DNA from: an uncultured Eubacteriales bacterium
GTDB taxonomy: Bacteria > Bacillota > Clostridia > Oscillospirales > Oscillospiraceae
Reading direction: 5' to 3'
Length of the DNA stretch: 64,000 nucleotides
NCBI GenBank assembly: GCA_900317425.1
Contig: ONGR01000003.1
Span: 37,809 to 101,808 of the forward strand
In this document: piece after piece, positions 1 through 8,526 of the stretch
Numbering within the stretch: position 1 is the first letter of the stretch
Layout of the letters: every line of letters begins with the position of its first letter
Made by a program: the position numbers and the translations under genes
Notes under the pieces: generated by a model
What the model saw: the letters and a program-made list of their open reading frames with translations, nothing else
Databases searched by the model: none
What the model was told of the DNA's origin: nothing

Positions 1-1
1 G

Positions 2-418
2 CATCTGTTCTTTGCCGCAATTTGTCTGAGCATCCCCAAGATCGCCATGACGGTGCGCATGATGCGCAGCACCGTCATCAGCGAGATGCAGAAGGCCTAC
101 GTCCGTACCGCCATCTCCCGGGGCAACGACCGCCACGCCGTGCTGACCCGGCACGTGCTGAAGAACTCCCTGGTGTCCGCCGTCACCTTCCTGGGTCAGA
201 CCATGGCGGAGATCGTGGGCGGCAGCGTGGTGGTGGAGCAGGTGTTCGGCATCCCCGGTCTGAGCCGGCTGCTGGTGATGTCCATCTCCACCCGGGACTA
301 TCCCGTGGTCCAGACGGTGGTGGTCATCATGGCCTTCTGGGTGGTGCTGGCCGGCACCGTTGCCGACCTGGTCAACCAGCGCATTGACCCGCGTCTGCGG
401 CTGGGAGGTAACGCATGA
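2..418 (+). CDS. ABC transporter permease, DppB/OppB/NikB type (5' end outside window)
   Basis: The last 138 residues of an inner-membrane permease of a peptide- or nickel-type ABC importer; the start lies before the window. The cytoplasmic EAA loop that contacts the ATPases is visible (KAYVRTAISRGND...LKNSLV), followed by hydrophobic segments and the usual ending around DPRLR. The stop overlaps the next start (ATGA at 415-418), so the two permeases are translationally coupled. It is the first visible gene of a permease-permease-ATPase-ATPase operon. The substrate-binding protein would be expected upstream. Peptide versus nickel specificity cannot be decided from this fragment. Confidence 0.92.
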   Translation, partial: HLFFAAICLSIPKIAMTVRMMRSTVISEMQKAYVRTAISRGNDRHAVLTRHVLKNSLVSAVTFLGQTMAEIVGGSVVVEQVFGIPGLSRLLVMSISTRDYPVVQTVVVIMAFWVVLAGTVADLVNQRIDPRLRLGGNA

Positions 419-1227
419 AGAAGAAAAAGATCAATGCCTATCTGCTGGTGGGAATCCTCATTACCGGTGCACTGCTGCTGATGACGCTGGTGGGCGTGTT
501 TCATACCCCCTATGATCCCAATGCATTTGTGGACGTCAAGTTCCAGGGGCCTTCTGCGGCCCACCTCTTCGGCACGGACAACTTCGGCCGGGACATCTTC
601 AGCCGGGTGCTCAAGGGCAGCGGCAACACGTTGGCCATCGCCCTGGCCACGGTGGCCATCGGCGCCGTGGTGGGCACGCTGGTCGGCGCTGTGACGGGCT
701 ATTTCGGCGGCATCGTGGACGACACGCTGATGCGGCTCAACGACGCGCTGACCGCCTTTCCCGGCATCCTGCTGGCCCTGCTGGTCATTAGTATCGTGGG
801 CCCCGGCAACAAATATAACGTGGTGGTGGCCCTGGGCATCGTGTTCATTCCCAGCTTCGCCCGCGTCACCCGTACGGCCTTCGCCGGATTGCGGGACGTG
901 AACTACATCACCAGCGCCCGGCTGATGGGCGCGTCCAACCTGCGGATCCTGGCGGTGCATATGCTGCCCAACACCATGCGGGTCCTGCTGCCCGCCATCA
1001 CCATCGGCTTCAACAACGCCGTGCTGGCGGAGGCCAGCATGAGCTTTCTGGGCATCGGCGTCACCCCGCCGGACGCCTCTCTGGGCTATATGCTCTCGGA
1101 GGCCCAGAGCATGTTCGCCCGGGCCCCCTGGTACGCCCTGAGCACCGGCAGCGTCATCGCTCTGCTGGTGTTCGGCGCCGGACTCATCGGCGAGGGCCTG
1201 CAGAAGATGGACAGGGAGGTGGCGTGA
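415..1227 (+). CDS. ABC transporter permease, DppC/OppC/NikC type
   Basis: Second permease of the importer, 270 residues, the usual length for the family. An N-terminal membrane segment (residues about 9-30) is followed by the periplasm-side motif HLFGTDNFGRDIFSR, typical of DppC/OppC, then about five more membrane spans. The EAA loop is present (YITSARLMGASNLRILAVHMLPN spans it). It starts at the ATG overlapping the previous stop and ends in a TGATG junction with the next gene. It should pair with the upstream permease to form the membrane channel. Confidence 0.94.
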   Translation: MKKKKINAYLLVGILITGALLLMTLVGVFHTPYDPNAFVDVKFQGPSAAHLFGTDNFGRDIFSRVLKGSGNTLAIALATVAIGAVVGTLVGAVTGYFGGIVDDTLMRLNDALTAFPGILLALLVISIVGPGNKYNVVVALGIVFIPSFARVTRTAFAGLRDVNYITSARLMGASNLRILAVHMLPNTMRVLLPAITIGFNNAVLAEASMSFLGIGVTPPDASLGYMLSEAQSMFARAPWYALSTGSVIALLVFGAGLIGEGLQKMDREVA

Positions 1228-2015
1228 TGCTGGAAATTCGTGACCTGCACGTAAAATTCCACAACCGGGACCGGGAAGCGGTGGCCGGTATCTCTCTGAC
1301 CATCCAGGACGGCGAGATCATGGGTCTGGTGGGCGAGAGCGGCAGCGGCAAGAGCGTCACCGCCATGAGCATCGCCGGCCTGCTGCCCCGGAAGCAGTGC
1401 GACCTGTCCGGCGACATCCTGCTGGACGGGGAGGATCTGCTCCACGCACCCCGCAGCGCCCTGCGGCAGATCCACGGCCGGAAGATCGGCGTGGTGTTCC
1501 AGGAGCCCATGAGTGCCATGGACCCGCTGATGCGGGTGGGCGAGCAGGTGGGTGAGGTGCTGCGTATCCACACGAAGCTGACGCCGGCCCAGCGCAAGGA
1601 AAAGGTGCTGGAGGTGCTCTCCGCGGTGGAGCTGCCGGACCCGGAGGGCGTCTATGACAAGTATCCCCACGAGCTCTCCGGCGGTATGCTGCAGCGGGCC
1701 ATGATCGCCGGTGCCATCGTGATCCATCCCAGTCTGCTGCTGCTGGACGAACCCACCACGGCGCTGGACGTGACCATCCAGGCCCAGATCCTGGAGCTTC
1801 TGAAAAAGCTGAACGCCGAGAAGGGCATCTCCATGCTCTTCATCTCCCACAACCTGAACGTGGTGCGCAAGCTGTGCAAGAGAGTGGCGGTGATGCAGCG
1901 TGGCCTGCTGGTGGAGTCGGGCAACACCGACGAGGTGTTCTTCCATCCCCGGCACCCCTATACCAAGCGCCTCATTGAGGCCATTCCCACCCGCCACGGA
2001 AAGGAGACGGTATGA
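1227..2015 (+). CDS. ABC transporter ATP-binding protein, DppD/NikD type
   Basis: First ATPase of the importer. Walker [10 protein letters not shown] (about residue 36), signature LSGGM, and Walker [13 protein letters not shown] are all intact. I chose the ATG at 1227, one base into the upstream stop (TGATG); a GTG three bases earlier is in frame and possible. The protein is 262 residues, shorter than OppD/DppD (about 320) because it stops just after the [12 protein letters not shown] motif and lacks most of the usual C-terminal extension. That size matches NikD better, a weak hint at nickel or another small ligand. Confidence 0.93.
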   Translation: MLEIRDLHVKFHNRDREAVAGISLTIQDGEIMGLVGESGSGKSVTAMSIAGLLPRKQCDLSGDILLDGEDLLHAPRSALRQIHGRKIGVVFQEPMSAMDPLMRVGEQVGEVLRIHTKLTPAQRKEKVLEVLSAVELPDPEGVYDKYPHELSGGMLQRAMIAGAIVIHPSLLLLDEPTTALDVTIQAQILELLKKLNAEKGISMLFISHNLNVVRKLCKRVAVMQRGLLVESGNTDEVFFHPRHPYTKRLIEAIPTRHGKETV

Positions 2016-2755
2016 GCGAGCAGAACCTTGTGCTGGAAGTACAGCACGTCAGCGGCGGCTACCGTACGCCGTCCCTTTTCGGCCGCGGCAGGAACAGCTA
2101 TAAGGAGGTCCTCCACGACGTGGACTTCGTGGTCCACCACGGCGAGATTTTGGGTCTGGTAGGCGAGAGCGGCACCGGCAAAACCACCCTGGCCCGCATC
2201 ATTCTGGGTCTGGTCCAGCCGGAGCAGGGCCGGGTCATCCACCATACCCCCCGCCCCCAGATCATCTTCCAGGATCCCTACAGCTCTCTGAACCCCGCCT
2301 ATACGGTGGAATGGTCCATCGAGGAGCCACTGCGGATCTACGGCAAATACGACGCCGCCGAGCGCAAGCGCCGGGTCCGGGAGATGCTGGAGCGCGTGGA
2401 GCTGTCGGAGGAGTGTCTGAAGGCCAAGCCCGACGAGCTCTCCGGCGGACAGCGCCAGCGTGTCAGCATCGCCGCGGCCCTGATCCGCCGCCCCCGTTTC
2501 ATCATCGCCGACGAGCCCGTCTCCGCCCTGGACGTCACCATCCAGGCCCAGATCCTGCGGCTGATGCGAAACCTCCGGGAGGAGCTGGATCTGAGCTACC
2601 TCTTCATCTCCCACGATCTGAACGTGGTCTATCAGCTCTGCGACCGGGTGCTGGTCATGAAGAGCGGCCGCATCGTGGAGCAGGGCACCATCGACGAGGT
2701 GTTCAACCACCCCAGAGAGGAGTACACCAAAAAGCTGCTGGCCGCCGCCGAGTGA
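2012..2755 (+). CDS. ABC transporter ATP-binding protein, DppF/NikE type
   Basis: Second ATPase of the importer, 247 residues, starting at an ATGA overlap with the previous gene. Walker [10 protein letters not shown], signature [15 protein letters not shown] and Walker [13 protein letters not shown] are complete. Like its partner it ends soon after the [11 protein letters not shown] motif, so it lacks the longer C-terminal region of OppF. It is the last gene of the operon; a strong hairpin follows immediately. The two ATPases probably work as a heterodimer beneath the two permeases. Confidence 0.93.
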   Translation: MSEQNLVLEVQHVSGGYRTPSLFGRGRNSYKEVLHDVDFVVHHGEILGLVGESGTGKTTLARIILGLVQPEQGRVIHHTPRPQIIFQDPYSSLNPAYTVEWSIEEPLRIYGKYDAAERKRRVREMLERVELSEECLKAKPDELSGGQRQRVSIAAALIRRPRFIIADEPVSALDVTIQAQILRLMRNLREELDLSYLFISHDLNVVYQLCDRVLVMKSGRIVEQGTIDEVFNHPREEYTKKLLAAAE

Positions 2756-2763
2756 GAAAGGAA

Positions 2764-2810
2764 AGCCCCGTATCCCTTGACCTTTGGGGGATGCGGGGCT
2801 ATAATCTTTC
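2764..2810 (+). terminator. Terminator-like hairpin after the ABC importer operon
   Basis: A 13-bp stem (2764-2776 with 2788-2800, one G-U pair) starts nine bases after the last importer gene and is followed by a modest T-containing tract (ATAATCTTTCT). The T-tract is weak, so termination may be partial. The stem also contains promoter elements for pepT. Confidence 0.7.
2777..2805 (+). promoter_or_regulatory. Promoter for pepT, embedded in the upstream terminator
   Basis: TTGACC (2777-2782) lies in the hairpin loop and TATAAT (2800-2805) begins on the last base of the hairpin, with a 17-bp spacer made largely of the 3' arm. The inferred start near 2812 is downstream of the hairpin, so pepT transcripts would not contain it. 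A second TATAAT at 2822-2827 has no good -35 partner. Confidence 0.75.
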
Positions 2811-2855
2811 TCGGAATGACCTATAATAAAACAGCCATCATATAAGGAGGGCACT

Positions 2856-4076
2856 ATGGAAGCTTATGAGAGACTGATCCGCTATATCGGCATCGACACC
2901 GTCAGCGACGAGGAGAGCGAAACCACCCCGTCCACCCCCTGCCAGTTCGATCTGTCCCGTGCGCTGGAGCGCGAGATGAGGGAGATGGGCCTGCAGGACG
3001 TGTATCTGGACGATCACGCCTACGTTTACGGGAAGATTCCCGCCACCGCCGGATTGGAGAACGCCGCCAAGATCGGCTTTATCGCCCATCTGGACACCGT
3101 CACCACCGGCAAGAACGGCCCCGCCCAGTACCGGATGGTGCCCGACTATGACGGCGGCCCCGTCGCTCTGGGCGACAGCGGCCTGACGCTGGACCCGGCG
3201 ACCTTCCCCCATTTGAAGAACATGGTGGGCGAGACCCTCATCACCACCGACGGCACCATGGTCCTTGGTGCGGACGACAAGGCGGGCATCGCCGAGATCC
3301 TGACCATGTGCGAGCATCTGCTGCAGAGCGATCGTCCCCACGGCCCCATCAGCGTCTGCTTCACCCCCGACGAGGAGATCGGCCACGGCGCCGCCCTGCT
3401 GGACCTGGAGCGGTTCGGCGCGGAGCTGGCCTATACCGCCGACGGCTCCGCCGTGGGTGAGATCGAGTACGAGACCTTCAACGCCGCCTCCGCCAAGTGG
3501 GAGATCGAGGGCGTTTCCGTCCATCCCGGCAGCGCCAAGGACGTGATGATCAACGCCGCCCGGGTGGCCACCGAGATCGACCATCTGCTGCCCGCCAATG
3601 AGCGTCCCCGCGACACCGAGGGCTACCAAGGCTTCTATCACCTGACCGACCTCGCCGGCGACGTGAGCCATGCCAAGGTGCAGTATATCATCCGCGACCA
3701 TGACAGCGCCCGCTTTGAGGAGCGCAAGGAGATCATGCGCGGCGTGGAGAAAACCATCAATGCCCGTTATGGCGCCCAGGTGGCCAAGGTGACCATCACC
3801 GACCAGTACCGCAATATGCGCCAGGTCATCGAGGAGCACCCCGAGGTGGTGGAGGCAGCCCGGGCCGCCATCCGCGGCGTGGGTCTGGAGCCGGTGAGCA
3901 ACCCGATCCGCGGCGGCACCGACGGCGCCCAGCTGTCCTTCCGCGGCCTGCCCTGCCCCAACCTGGGCACCGGCGGCTACAGCTTCCACGGCCCCTATGA
4001 GCACATCTCCGCCCAGCAGATGGACAAGGCGGTCCGGGTGCTGGAGGGCATCGTGGATTGGTTCGCCAAGAGATAA
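2856..4076 (+). CDS. pepT: Peptidase T (tripeptide aminopeptidase)
   Basis: Cytoplasmic zinc metallopeptidase of family M20B that removes the N-terminal residue of tripeptides. 406 residues, the normal length. The zinc-site signatures are present: HLDTV near residue 78, GADDKAG near 140, PDEEIGHGA near 173, and a C-terminal GGTDG plus HGPYEHIS. The ATG follows AAGGAGGG at 2844-2851. It has its own promoter and terminator although it sits directly behind a peptide/nickel-type importer, so a role in digesting imported peptides is plausible but unproven. Confidence 0.96.
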   Translation: MEAYERLIRYIGIDTVSDEESETTPSTPCQFDLSRALEREMREMGLQDVYLDDHAYVYGKIPATAGLENAAKIGFIAHLDTVTTGKNGPAQYRMVPDYDGGPVALGDSGLTLDPATFPHLKNMVGETLITTDGTMVLGADDKAGIAEILTMCEHLLQSDRPHGPISVCFTPDEEIGHGAALLDLERFGAELAYTADGSAVGEIEYETFNAASAKWEIEGVSVHPGSAKDVMINAARVATEIDHLLPANERPRDTEGYQGFYHLTDLAGDVSHAKVQYIIRDHDSARFEERKEIMRGVEKTINARYGAQVAKVTITDQYRNMRQVIEEHPEVVEAARAAIRGVGLEPVSNPIRGGTDGAQLSFRGLPCPNLGTGGYSFHGPYEHISAQQMDKAVRVLEGIVDWFAKR

Positions 4077-4077
4077 A

Positions 4078-4113
4078 AAAACCGTCTGAAAAAGGCAAAA
4101 ATTGACGGTTTTG
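4078..4113 (+). terminator. Rho-independent terminator of pepT
   Basis: AAACCGTC (4079-4086) pairs with GACGGTTT (4104-4111) across a 17-nt A-rich loop, two bases after the pepT stop, and ends in TTTTGTT. The stem is short, so efficiency may be moderate. Confidence 0.7.
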
Positions 4114-4127
4114 TTACCGGATGGTAC

Positions 4128-4156
4128 TTCCTTTTCCGCTTGGTTTGTAATATAAT
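4128..4156 (+). promoter_or_regulatory. Possible promoter for the O-acetylation cassette
   Basis: A perfect -10 TATAAT at 4151-4156 lies 60 bp before the DUF4358 gene. The -35 region (TTCCTT at 4128-4133) is poor, so this either needs an activator or the real promoter uses other elements. Confidence 0.4.
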
Positions 4157-4216
4157 AGCTGGTACTGACCGCCTCCGGATGGGGCCGGCTTTTCAAAGAT
4201 AAAGGATGATTGAGAT

Positions 4217-4675
4217 ATGAAGCGCATTTTATCCCTGATACTGATCATGGCTCTGGCGTTGACAACCGTTGGCTGCGGCGCCGGCGGCGAGAAGGACGTG
4301 GACGTGTCCGCTCTGGCCTCCGCCTTGGCCCAGCAGGTGACCTATGAGGCCCCGCTGAAGGAGCTGACGGCGGAGCAGCTGGGCAACTACGTGACGCTGC
4401 CGGAGGGCGCCGAGGCGGCAGCCTATATGAGCAGCGGCACCACCGCCGAGGAGATCATGGTGGTGCGGTGCGCCAGCGGCGACGATGCCGCCGCGGTCCA
4501 GGCGTCCATCGAGAGCTTCCTGGCCGATCAGCGCGCCGAGATGGAGCGCTATCTGCCCGGCGAGGTGGCCCGTCTGGAAAGCGCCGTTCTGGCCCGGAAG
4601 GGCAGCTGCGTGGTGCTCTGCGTCACCGCCGACACCCAGACCGCCGAAGGGATCATCAAGGAGTATCTGGGATGA
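4217..4675 (+). CDS. DUF4358 family lipoprotein
   Basis: 152 residues with a classic lipoprotein signal: MKRILSLILIMALALTTVGC, lipid attachment at Cys20. The mature part is small, acidic and rich in Ala/Glu, with a regular helix-strand pattern (TAEEIMVVRCASGDDAAAVQ). It matches DUF4358, a family of unknown function usually found next to MBOAT acyltransferases and DHHW proteins in Clostridia, as here. The stop overlaps the next start (ATGA at 4672). It is probably an extracytoplasmic accessory to polymer O-acetylation; its molecular task is unknown. Confidence 0.8.
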   Translation: MKRILSLILIMALALTTVGCGAGGEKDVDVSALASALAQQVTYEAPLKELTAEQLGNYVTLPEGAEAAAYMSSGTTAEEIMVVRCASGDDAAAVQASIESFLADQRAEMERYLPGEVARLESAVLARKGSCVVLCVTADTQTAEGIIKEYLG

Positions 4676-5880
4676 AGAAACGCTACAAGAGCGCTTATAA
4701 GGGATACAGGGGCCGCAGCAGCTGGCGGGTGAATCTGGTGCCCATCATCGCCGGGGCGATCCTGGTGCTGGGCGCTGTCGCCGCCCTGTATTTCGGCGGG
4801 GCTTTCCCCAAGCTGTGGGCCCTGCTGCCCCATCATGAGCCCACGGAGCAGACGGATCCCGACCCGATCCGTACGCCGGAGGAGGGCGAGAACCAGCCCA
4901 ATCCCGCCCCCGATCCCAAACCGGATCCGGACCCGGAGCAGGACTCCCCGGAGACCGGATACGCCACCATTGAGATCGGCGGCGAGGCACAGGAGTATGA
5001 TACCCTGTATCGGGTGGGCAACACCGGCTTTGAGTACTTCACCTATCTCCCCGAGCTGGGCGAGAAGTACGCCGCCGCCGTCACCGCCACGGCCAACGGC
5101 CTGAAGGGGATCGCCACGGTCTATGACATCACCATCCCCCTGTCCTCCTCCATCACCCTGCCGGACAAACTGGCTGGGAACGAGCTGTTCGGCGACCAGA
5201 AGGACGCCGTGGAGCAGCTGGGCGGTATGATGGGCGACAGTGTCCGCCTCGTGCCCCTCTACGACACGCTAATGCAGCACCGGAGCGAGTATATCTACTT
5301 CCGCACCGACCACCACTGGACGGCTCTGGGCGCCTACTACGCCTACTGCCAGTTCTGTCAGGTCAAGGGCATCACGCCCCATCCGCTGGCGGACTACGTG
5401 AAGGACGAGTACACCGGCTTCCTGGGCTCCTTCTATCGGGACAGCAACGGCGACAAGGAACTGGGAAAGACGCCCGACACGGTGGAGGCCTACCATCCGG
5501 TGAGCCAGAATGCCGAGCTGGACTATACCGATGAGGACGGCAGCGTCCAGCGCTGGCAGGTCATCTATGACGTGACGGACTACCCCGCCGACCTGAAGTA
5601 CAGCTGCTTCATCGGCAGCGACCATTCCTATACCGTCATCCGGAATCCGGATCTGACGGACAACTCCTCCTGCGTGGTGGTCAAGGAGTCCTTCGGCAAC
5701 GCCTTCGTGCCGTACCTGGTGGACCACTACCAGACCATTCACGTCATCGACTATCGGTACTGGGATGGCAATCTGGCGGACTTTGTCCGCAAAAACGGCG
5801 TGCAGGACGTGATCTTCATCAACAACCTGTCCGCCATCCGCAGCAGCTACCTGATGGGCAAGCTGCAGGGCATCATGTAA
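4672..5880 (+). CDS. DHHW family membrane-anchored protein (AlgX/AlgJ-like)
   Basis: 402 residues starting at the ATG that overlaps the DUF4358 stop. A basic N-terminus and one membrane anchor (about residues 21-44) precede an extracellular Pro/Asp/Glu linker (about 55-95) with PDPKPDPDPE-type repeats. The outer domain carries RTDHHWT near residue 213, the motif of the DHHW family related to the SGNH-like O-acetyltransferases AlgJ/AlgX. These take acetyl groups exported by an MBOAT protein and transfer them to a polysaccharide outside the cell. The acceptor polymer is unknown. Confidence 0.85.
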   Translation: MKKRYKSAYKGYRGRSSWRVNLVPIIAGAILVLGAVAALYFGGAFPKLWALLPHHEPTEQTDPDPIRTPEEGENQPNPAPDPKPDPDPEQDSPETGYATIEIGGEAQEYDTLYRVGNTGFEYFTYLPELGEKYAAAVTATANGLKGIATVYDITIPLSSSITLPDKLAGNELFGDQKDAVEQLGGMMGDSVRLVPLYDTLMQHRSEYIYFRTDHHWTALGAYYAYCQFCQVKGITPHPLADYVKDEYTGFLGSFYRDSNGDKELGKTPDTVEAYHPVSQNAELDYTDEDGSVQRWQVIYDVTDYPADLKYSCFIGSDHSYTVIRNPDLTDNSSCVVVKESFGNAFVPYLVDHYQTIHVIDYRYWDGNLADFVRKNGVQDVIFINNLSAIRSSYLMGKLQGIM

Positions 5881-5884
5881 CGAT

Positions 5885-5919
5885 CAGAAGTGGGACAGAG
5901 TCATTCTGCCCCACTTCTG
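5885..5919 (+). other. Strong hairpin between DHHW and MBOAT genes
   Basis: A 15-bp stem with a single mismatch (5885-5899 with 5905-5919) and a 5-nt loop starts four bases after the DHHW stop. No T-run follows, so it is unlikely to be an efficient terminator. It may stabilise the upstream message or adjust expression of the two halves of the operon. Confidence 0.65.
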
Positions 5920-5945
5920 CGTGATTTCTGAAAGGATACGAAGCC

Positions 5946-7346
5946 ATGGTTTTCTCCAGCACCGTTTTTCTTCTGCTGTTTCTGCCGCTGGTGGCGATAC
6001 TATACTATCTCTGCCCGCGCCGGGGCCGCAACGCGGTGCTGCTGATCGCCAGCCTGCTGTTCTACGGCTGGGGCGAGCCCAAATACATCCTCATCATGCT
6101 CTTCTCCACCGTGTTTGACTACTGCAACGGCCTGGGCATCGCCCGCGCCCGCCAGCGGGGCAGGGAGAAGGCCGCCAAGGCGGTGCTGATTCTGTCGGTG
6201 GTGGGCAACCTGTCCATCATGGGCTTCTTCAAGTATACGGACTTCGCCATCGCCAACGTCAACAGCCTGCTGCACCTGGGCCTGCCGGCCCTGGGTCTGG
6301 CTCTGCCCATCGGCATCTCCTTCTATACCTTCCAGACCATGTCCTACACCATCGACGTCTATCGCGGCCAGGTGGCGCCCCAGCGGAACATTCTGGATTT
6401 CGCCGCTTACGTGACCCTGTTCCCCCAGCTGATCGCCGGCCCCATCGTCCAGTATAAGACGGTAGAGAAGGACCTGCATCTGCGCCGGGAGAACTGGCTG
6501 GAGGCCAGCCGGGGCCTGCAGCGCTTCGTCATCGGTCTGGGCAAGAAGGTGCTTATCGCCAACCAGGTGGGGGCGGTGTGGGAGACCATCTCCGCCATGG
6601 ATCACCCGTCGGCCCTGACGGCCTGGCTGGGCGCCCTGGCCTTTACCTTCCAGATCTATTTCGACTTCTCCGGCTATTCCGACATGGCCATCGGCCTGGG
6701 CCATCTGTTCGGCTTCACCTTCCTGGAGAACTTCCGCTACCCCTATGAGTCCCGCAGCGTCACGGAATTCTGGCGCCGCTGGCACATCAGCCTGGGCACC
6801 TGGTTCCGGGAGTACGTCTATATCCCCCTGGGCGGCAACCGCCGGGGAATGGGCCGCCAGCTCATCAATCTGGCCATCGTTTGGTTTTTGACGGGCCTGT
6901 GGCACGGCGCCAGCTGGAACTTCGTGCTGTGGGGCCTCTACTACGCCGTGCTGCTGATCCTGGAGAAGACGCTGCTGCTCCGGGTGCTGGAAAAGCTGCC
7001 CCGATGGGTGGGTCACGTCTACACCTGCTTCTGCTTCGTCATGGGCTGGGTGCTGTTCGCCATCACCGACTTCGGCGCGCTGGGCCGCTACGTGTCCGCC
7101 ATGTTCACCGCCCCCTTTGCCGACGGCACCGCCTGGTATCTGTTGCGGTCCAACGCCGTGCTGCTGCTTCTGGCGGCCGTGGGCTGCACCATGCTGCCGG
7201 CCAGGGCCTGGCAGCGGCTGGACGGCAAGCTGTCCGACACCGCCGCCGTGACGGCGCGGACCGTGGGCGTCGCGGTTATCCTGCTGCTGAGCATCGCCTT
7301 CCTGGTGGGCGACAGCTACAATCCGTTTCTGTATTTCCGGTTCTAA
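5946..7346 (+). CDS. MBOAT family O-acyltransferase (AlgI/DltB-like)
   Basis: Polytopic membrane protein of 466 residues that moves acyl groups (normally acetyl) from the cytoplasm to the outer face for O-acylation of a polymer. Family marks include FYGWGEPKYI near residue 37, the FWRRWHISLGTWFREYVYIP segment around 275, and the catalytic histidine in LTGLWHGASWNF near 318. An SD (GAAAGGA) lies 10 bases before the ATG. It lies between two DHHW genes and 12 bases before the second, which points to an alginate-acetylation-like machine for an unidentified envelope polysaccharide. Confidence 0.95.
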   Translation: MVFSSTVFLLLFLPLVAILYYLCPRRGRNAVLLIASLLFYGWGEPKYILIMLFSTVFDYCNGLGIARARQRGREKAAKAVLILSVVGNLSIMGFFKYTDFAIANVNSLLHLGLPALGLALPIGISFYTFQTMSYTIDVYRGQVAPQRNILDFAAYVTLFPQLIAGPIVQYKTVEKDLHLRRENWLEASRGLQRFVIGLGKKVLIANQVGAVWETISAMDHPSALTAWLGALAFTFQIYFDFSGYSDMAIGLGHLFGFTFLENFRYPYESRSVTEFWRRWHISLGTWFREYVYIPLGGNRRGMGRQLINLAIVWFLTGLWHGASWNFVLWGLYYAVLLILEKTLLLRVLEKLPRWVGHVYTCFCFVMGWVLFAITDFGALGRYVSAMFTAPFADGTAWYLLRSNAVLLLLAAVGCTMLPARAWQRLDGKLSDTAAVTARTVGVAVILLLSIAFLVGDSYNPFLYFRF

Positions 7347-7358
7347 AGGAGGGGCGAG

Positions 7359-8468
7359 ATGAGAAAAAGAGAATTGCCGCCCCTGATCGCCATCGCGGTG
7401 ATCCTGCTGGCCCTGTCTGTGGGCTCCCTGCTCCTGCCGGACCGGGATTATTCCGCCAACGAAAACCGCTGTCTCCAGCAGGCACCGGAGCTGACCGTAC
7501 AGCGGGTCCTCTCTGGCAAGTTCACCGAGGAGGCGGAGAAATACGAGAGCGACCAGATCGCCCTCCGGGACTTCTGGATGGGCGCCGCTTCCACCCTGCA
7601 GCGCCTGGCGGGCAAGCAGGACATCGGCGGAGTCTACCTGGGAAAAGACGGCTATCTGTTTGCCAGGCTGACGGAGGACGAGTTCGACCAGCCTGCCTAC
7701 GAGAAGAATCTCCGGGCCGTGACGGACTTCTTCGACGCCCACGAGGATCTGGACTGCCGGATCCTGCTGGCCCCTTCTCCGGCCTATGTACTCTCAGAAC
7801 TGCTCCCGGCCAACGCCCCTATGTATGACGCAGCTGTGCGCCATGAACAGTTGGCGGAGATGGTGGGGGAAGACCGTGTGATCGACGTGCGCGCCGCGCT
7901 GGCGACTGTGCCCCAACCCTACTACCGCACCGACCACCATTGGACCACCGAGGGCGCCTACGCCGCCTATGGCGTCTGGTGCGAGGCCACGGGACACGAG
8001 GCCCGTTCCTGGACGCCCTCCACCGCCACAGCCGATTTCCGGGGCACCCTCTACTCCAAGGTGCTGCTGCCCGACGCCGCCTATGACGTTATTTCCATGG
8101 ACCGGGACGTGACCGTCCGCTCCGTGGACTGCGACGGCACGGTGACGGACAGCCTCTATGACATGACAAAACTGATGGAGAAGGACCAGTACACCCTGTT
8201 CCAGGGCGGCAACTGGGCGAAGGTCACCATCGACACCGGCGTGGAGAACGGCCGGCATCTGCTGCTGGTGAAGGACTCCTTCGCCAACTGCTTTGTACCC
8301 TTCCTGACCGGGGACTACGAGACCATCACCATGCTGGATCTGCGTTACTGCAACGATCCGGTGGAGGAATTGATGGAGAAGCAGGGCGTCACCGACGTGC
8401 TGGTGCTGTACGAGCTGAGCAATTTTGCCGCCGACCGCAATCTGTTCAAGCTGAACGACGGACAATAA
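7359..8468 (+). CDS. DHHW family protein, second copy
   Basis: 369 residues; [11 protein letters not shown] just before the ATG. One N-terminal membrane segment (residues about 7-27) is followed by an extracellular domain with YYRTDHHWT near residue 190, the same putative catalytic motif as the first DHHW protein. It is only distantly similar to that copy, so the pair probably has distinct tasks, as AlgJ and AlgX do in Pseudomonas. No terminator is evident before the next gene's promoter. Confidence 0.86.
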   Translation: MRKRELPPLIAIAVILLALSVGSLLLPDRDYSANENRCLQQAPELTVQRVLSGKFTEEAEKYESDQIALRDFWMGAASTLQRLAGKQDIGGVYLGKDGYLFARLTEDEFDQPAYEKNLRAVTDFFDAHEDLDCRILLAPSPAYVLSELLPANAPMYDAAVRHEQLAEMVGEDRVIDVRAALATVPQPYYRTDHHWTTEGAYAAYGVWCEATGHEARSWTPSTATADFRGTLYSKVLLPDAAYDVISMDRDVTVRSVDCDGTVTDSLYDMTKLMEKDQYTLFQGGNWAKVTIDTGVENGRHLLLVKDSFANCFVPFLTGDYETITMLDLRYCNDPVEELMEKQGVTDVLVLYELSNFAADRNLFKLNDGQ

Positions 8469-8471
8469 CCC

Positions 8472-8500
8472 TTGCAACCGGGCCATTTCCACGCTATAAT
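8472..8500 (+). promoter_or_regulatory. Promoter of the dCMP deaminase gene
   Basis: TTGCAA (8472-8477), 17-bp spacer, TATAAT (8495-8500), directly after the upstream stop codon and 27 bp before the start. Confidence 0.8.
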
Positions 8501-8526
8501 GAGAAAAATTGCAAGGAGGGCCGATC

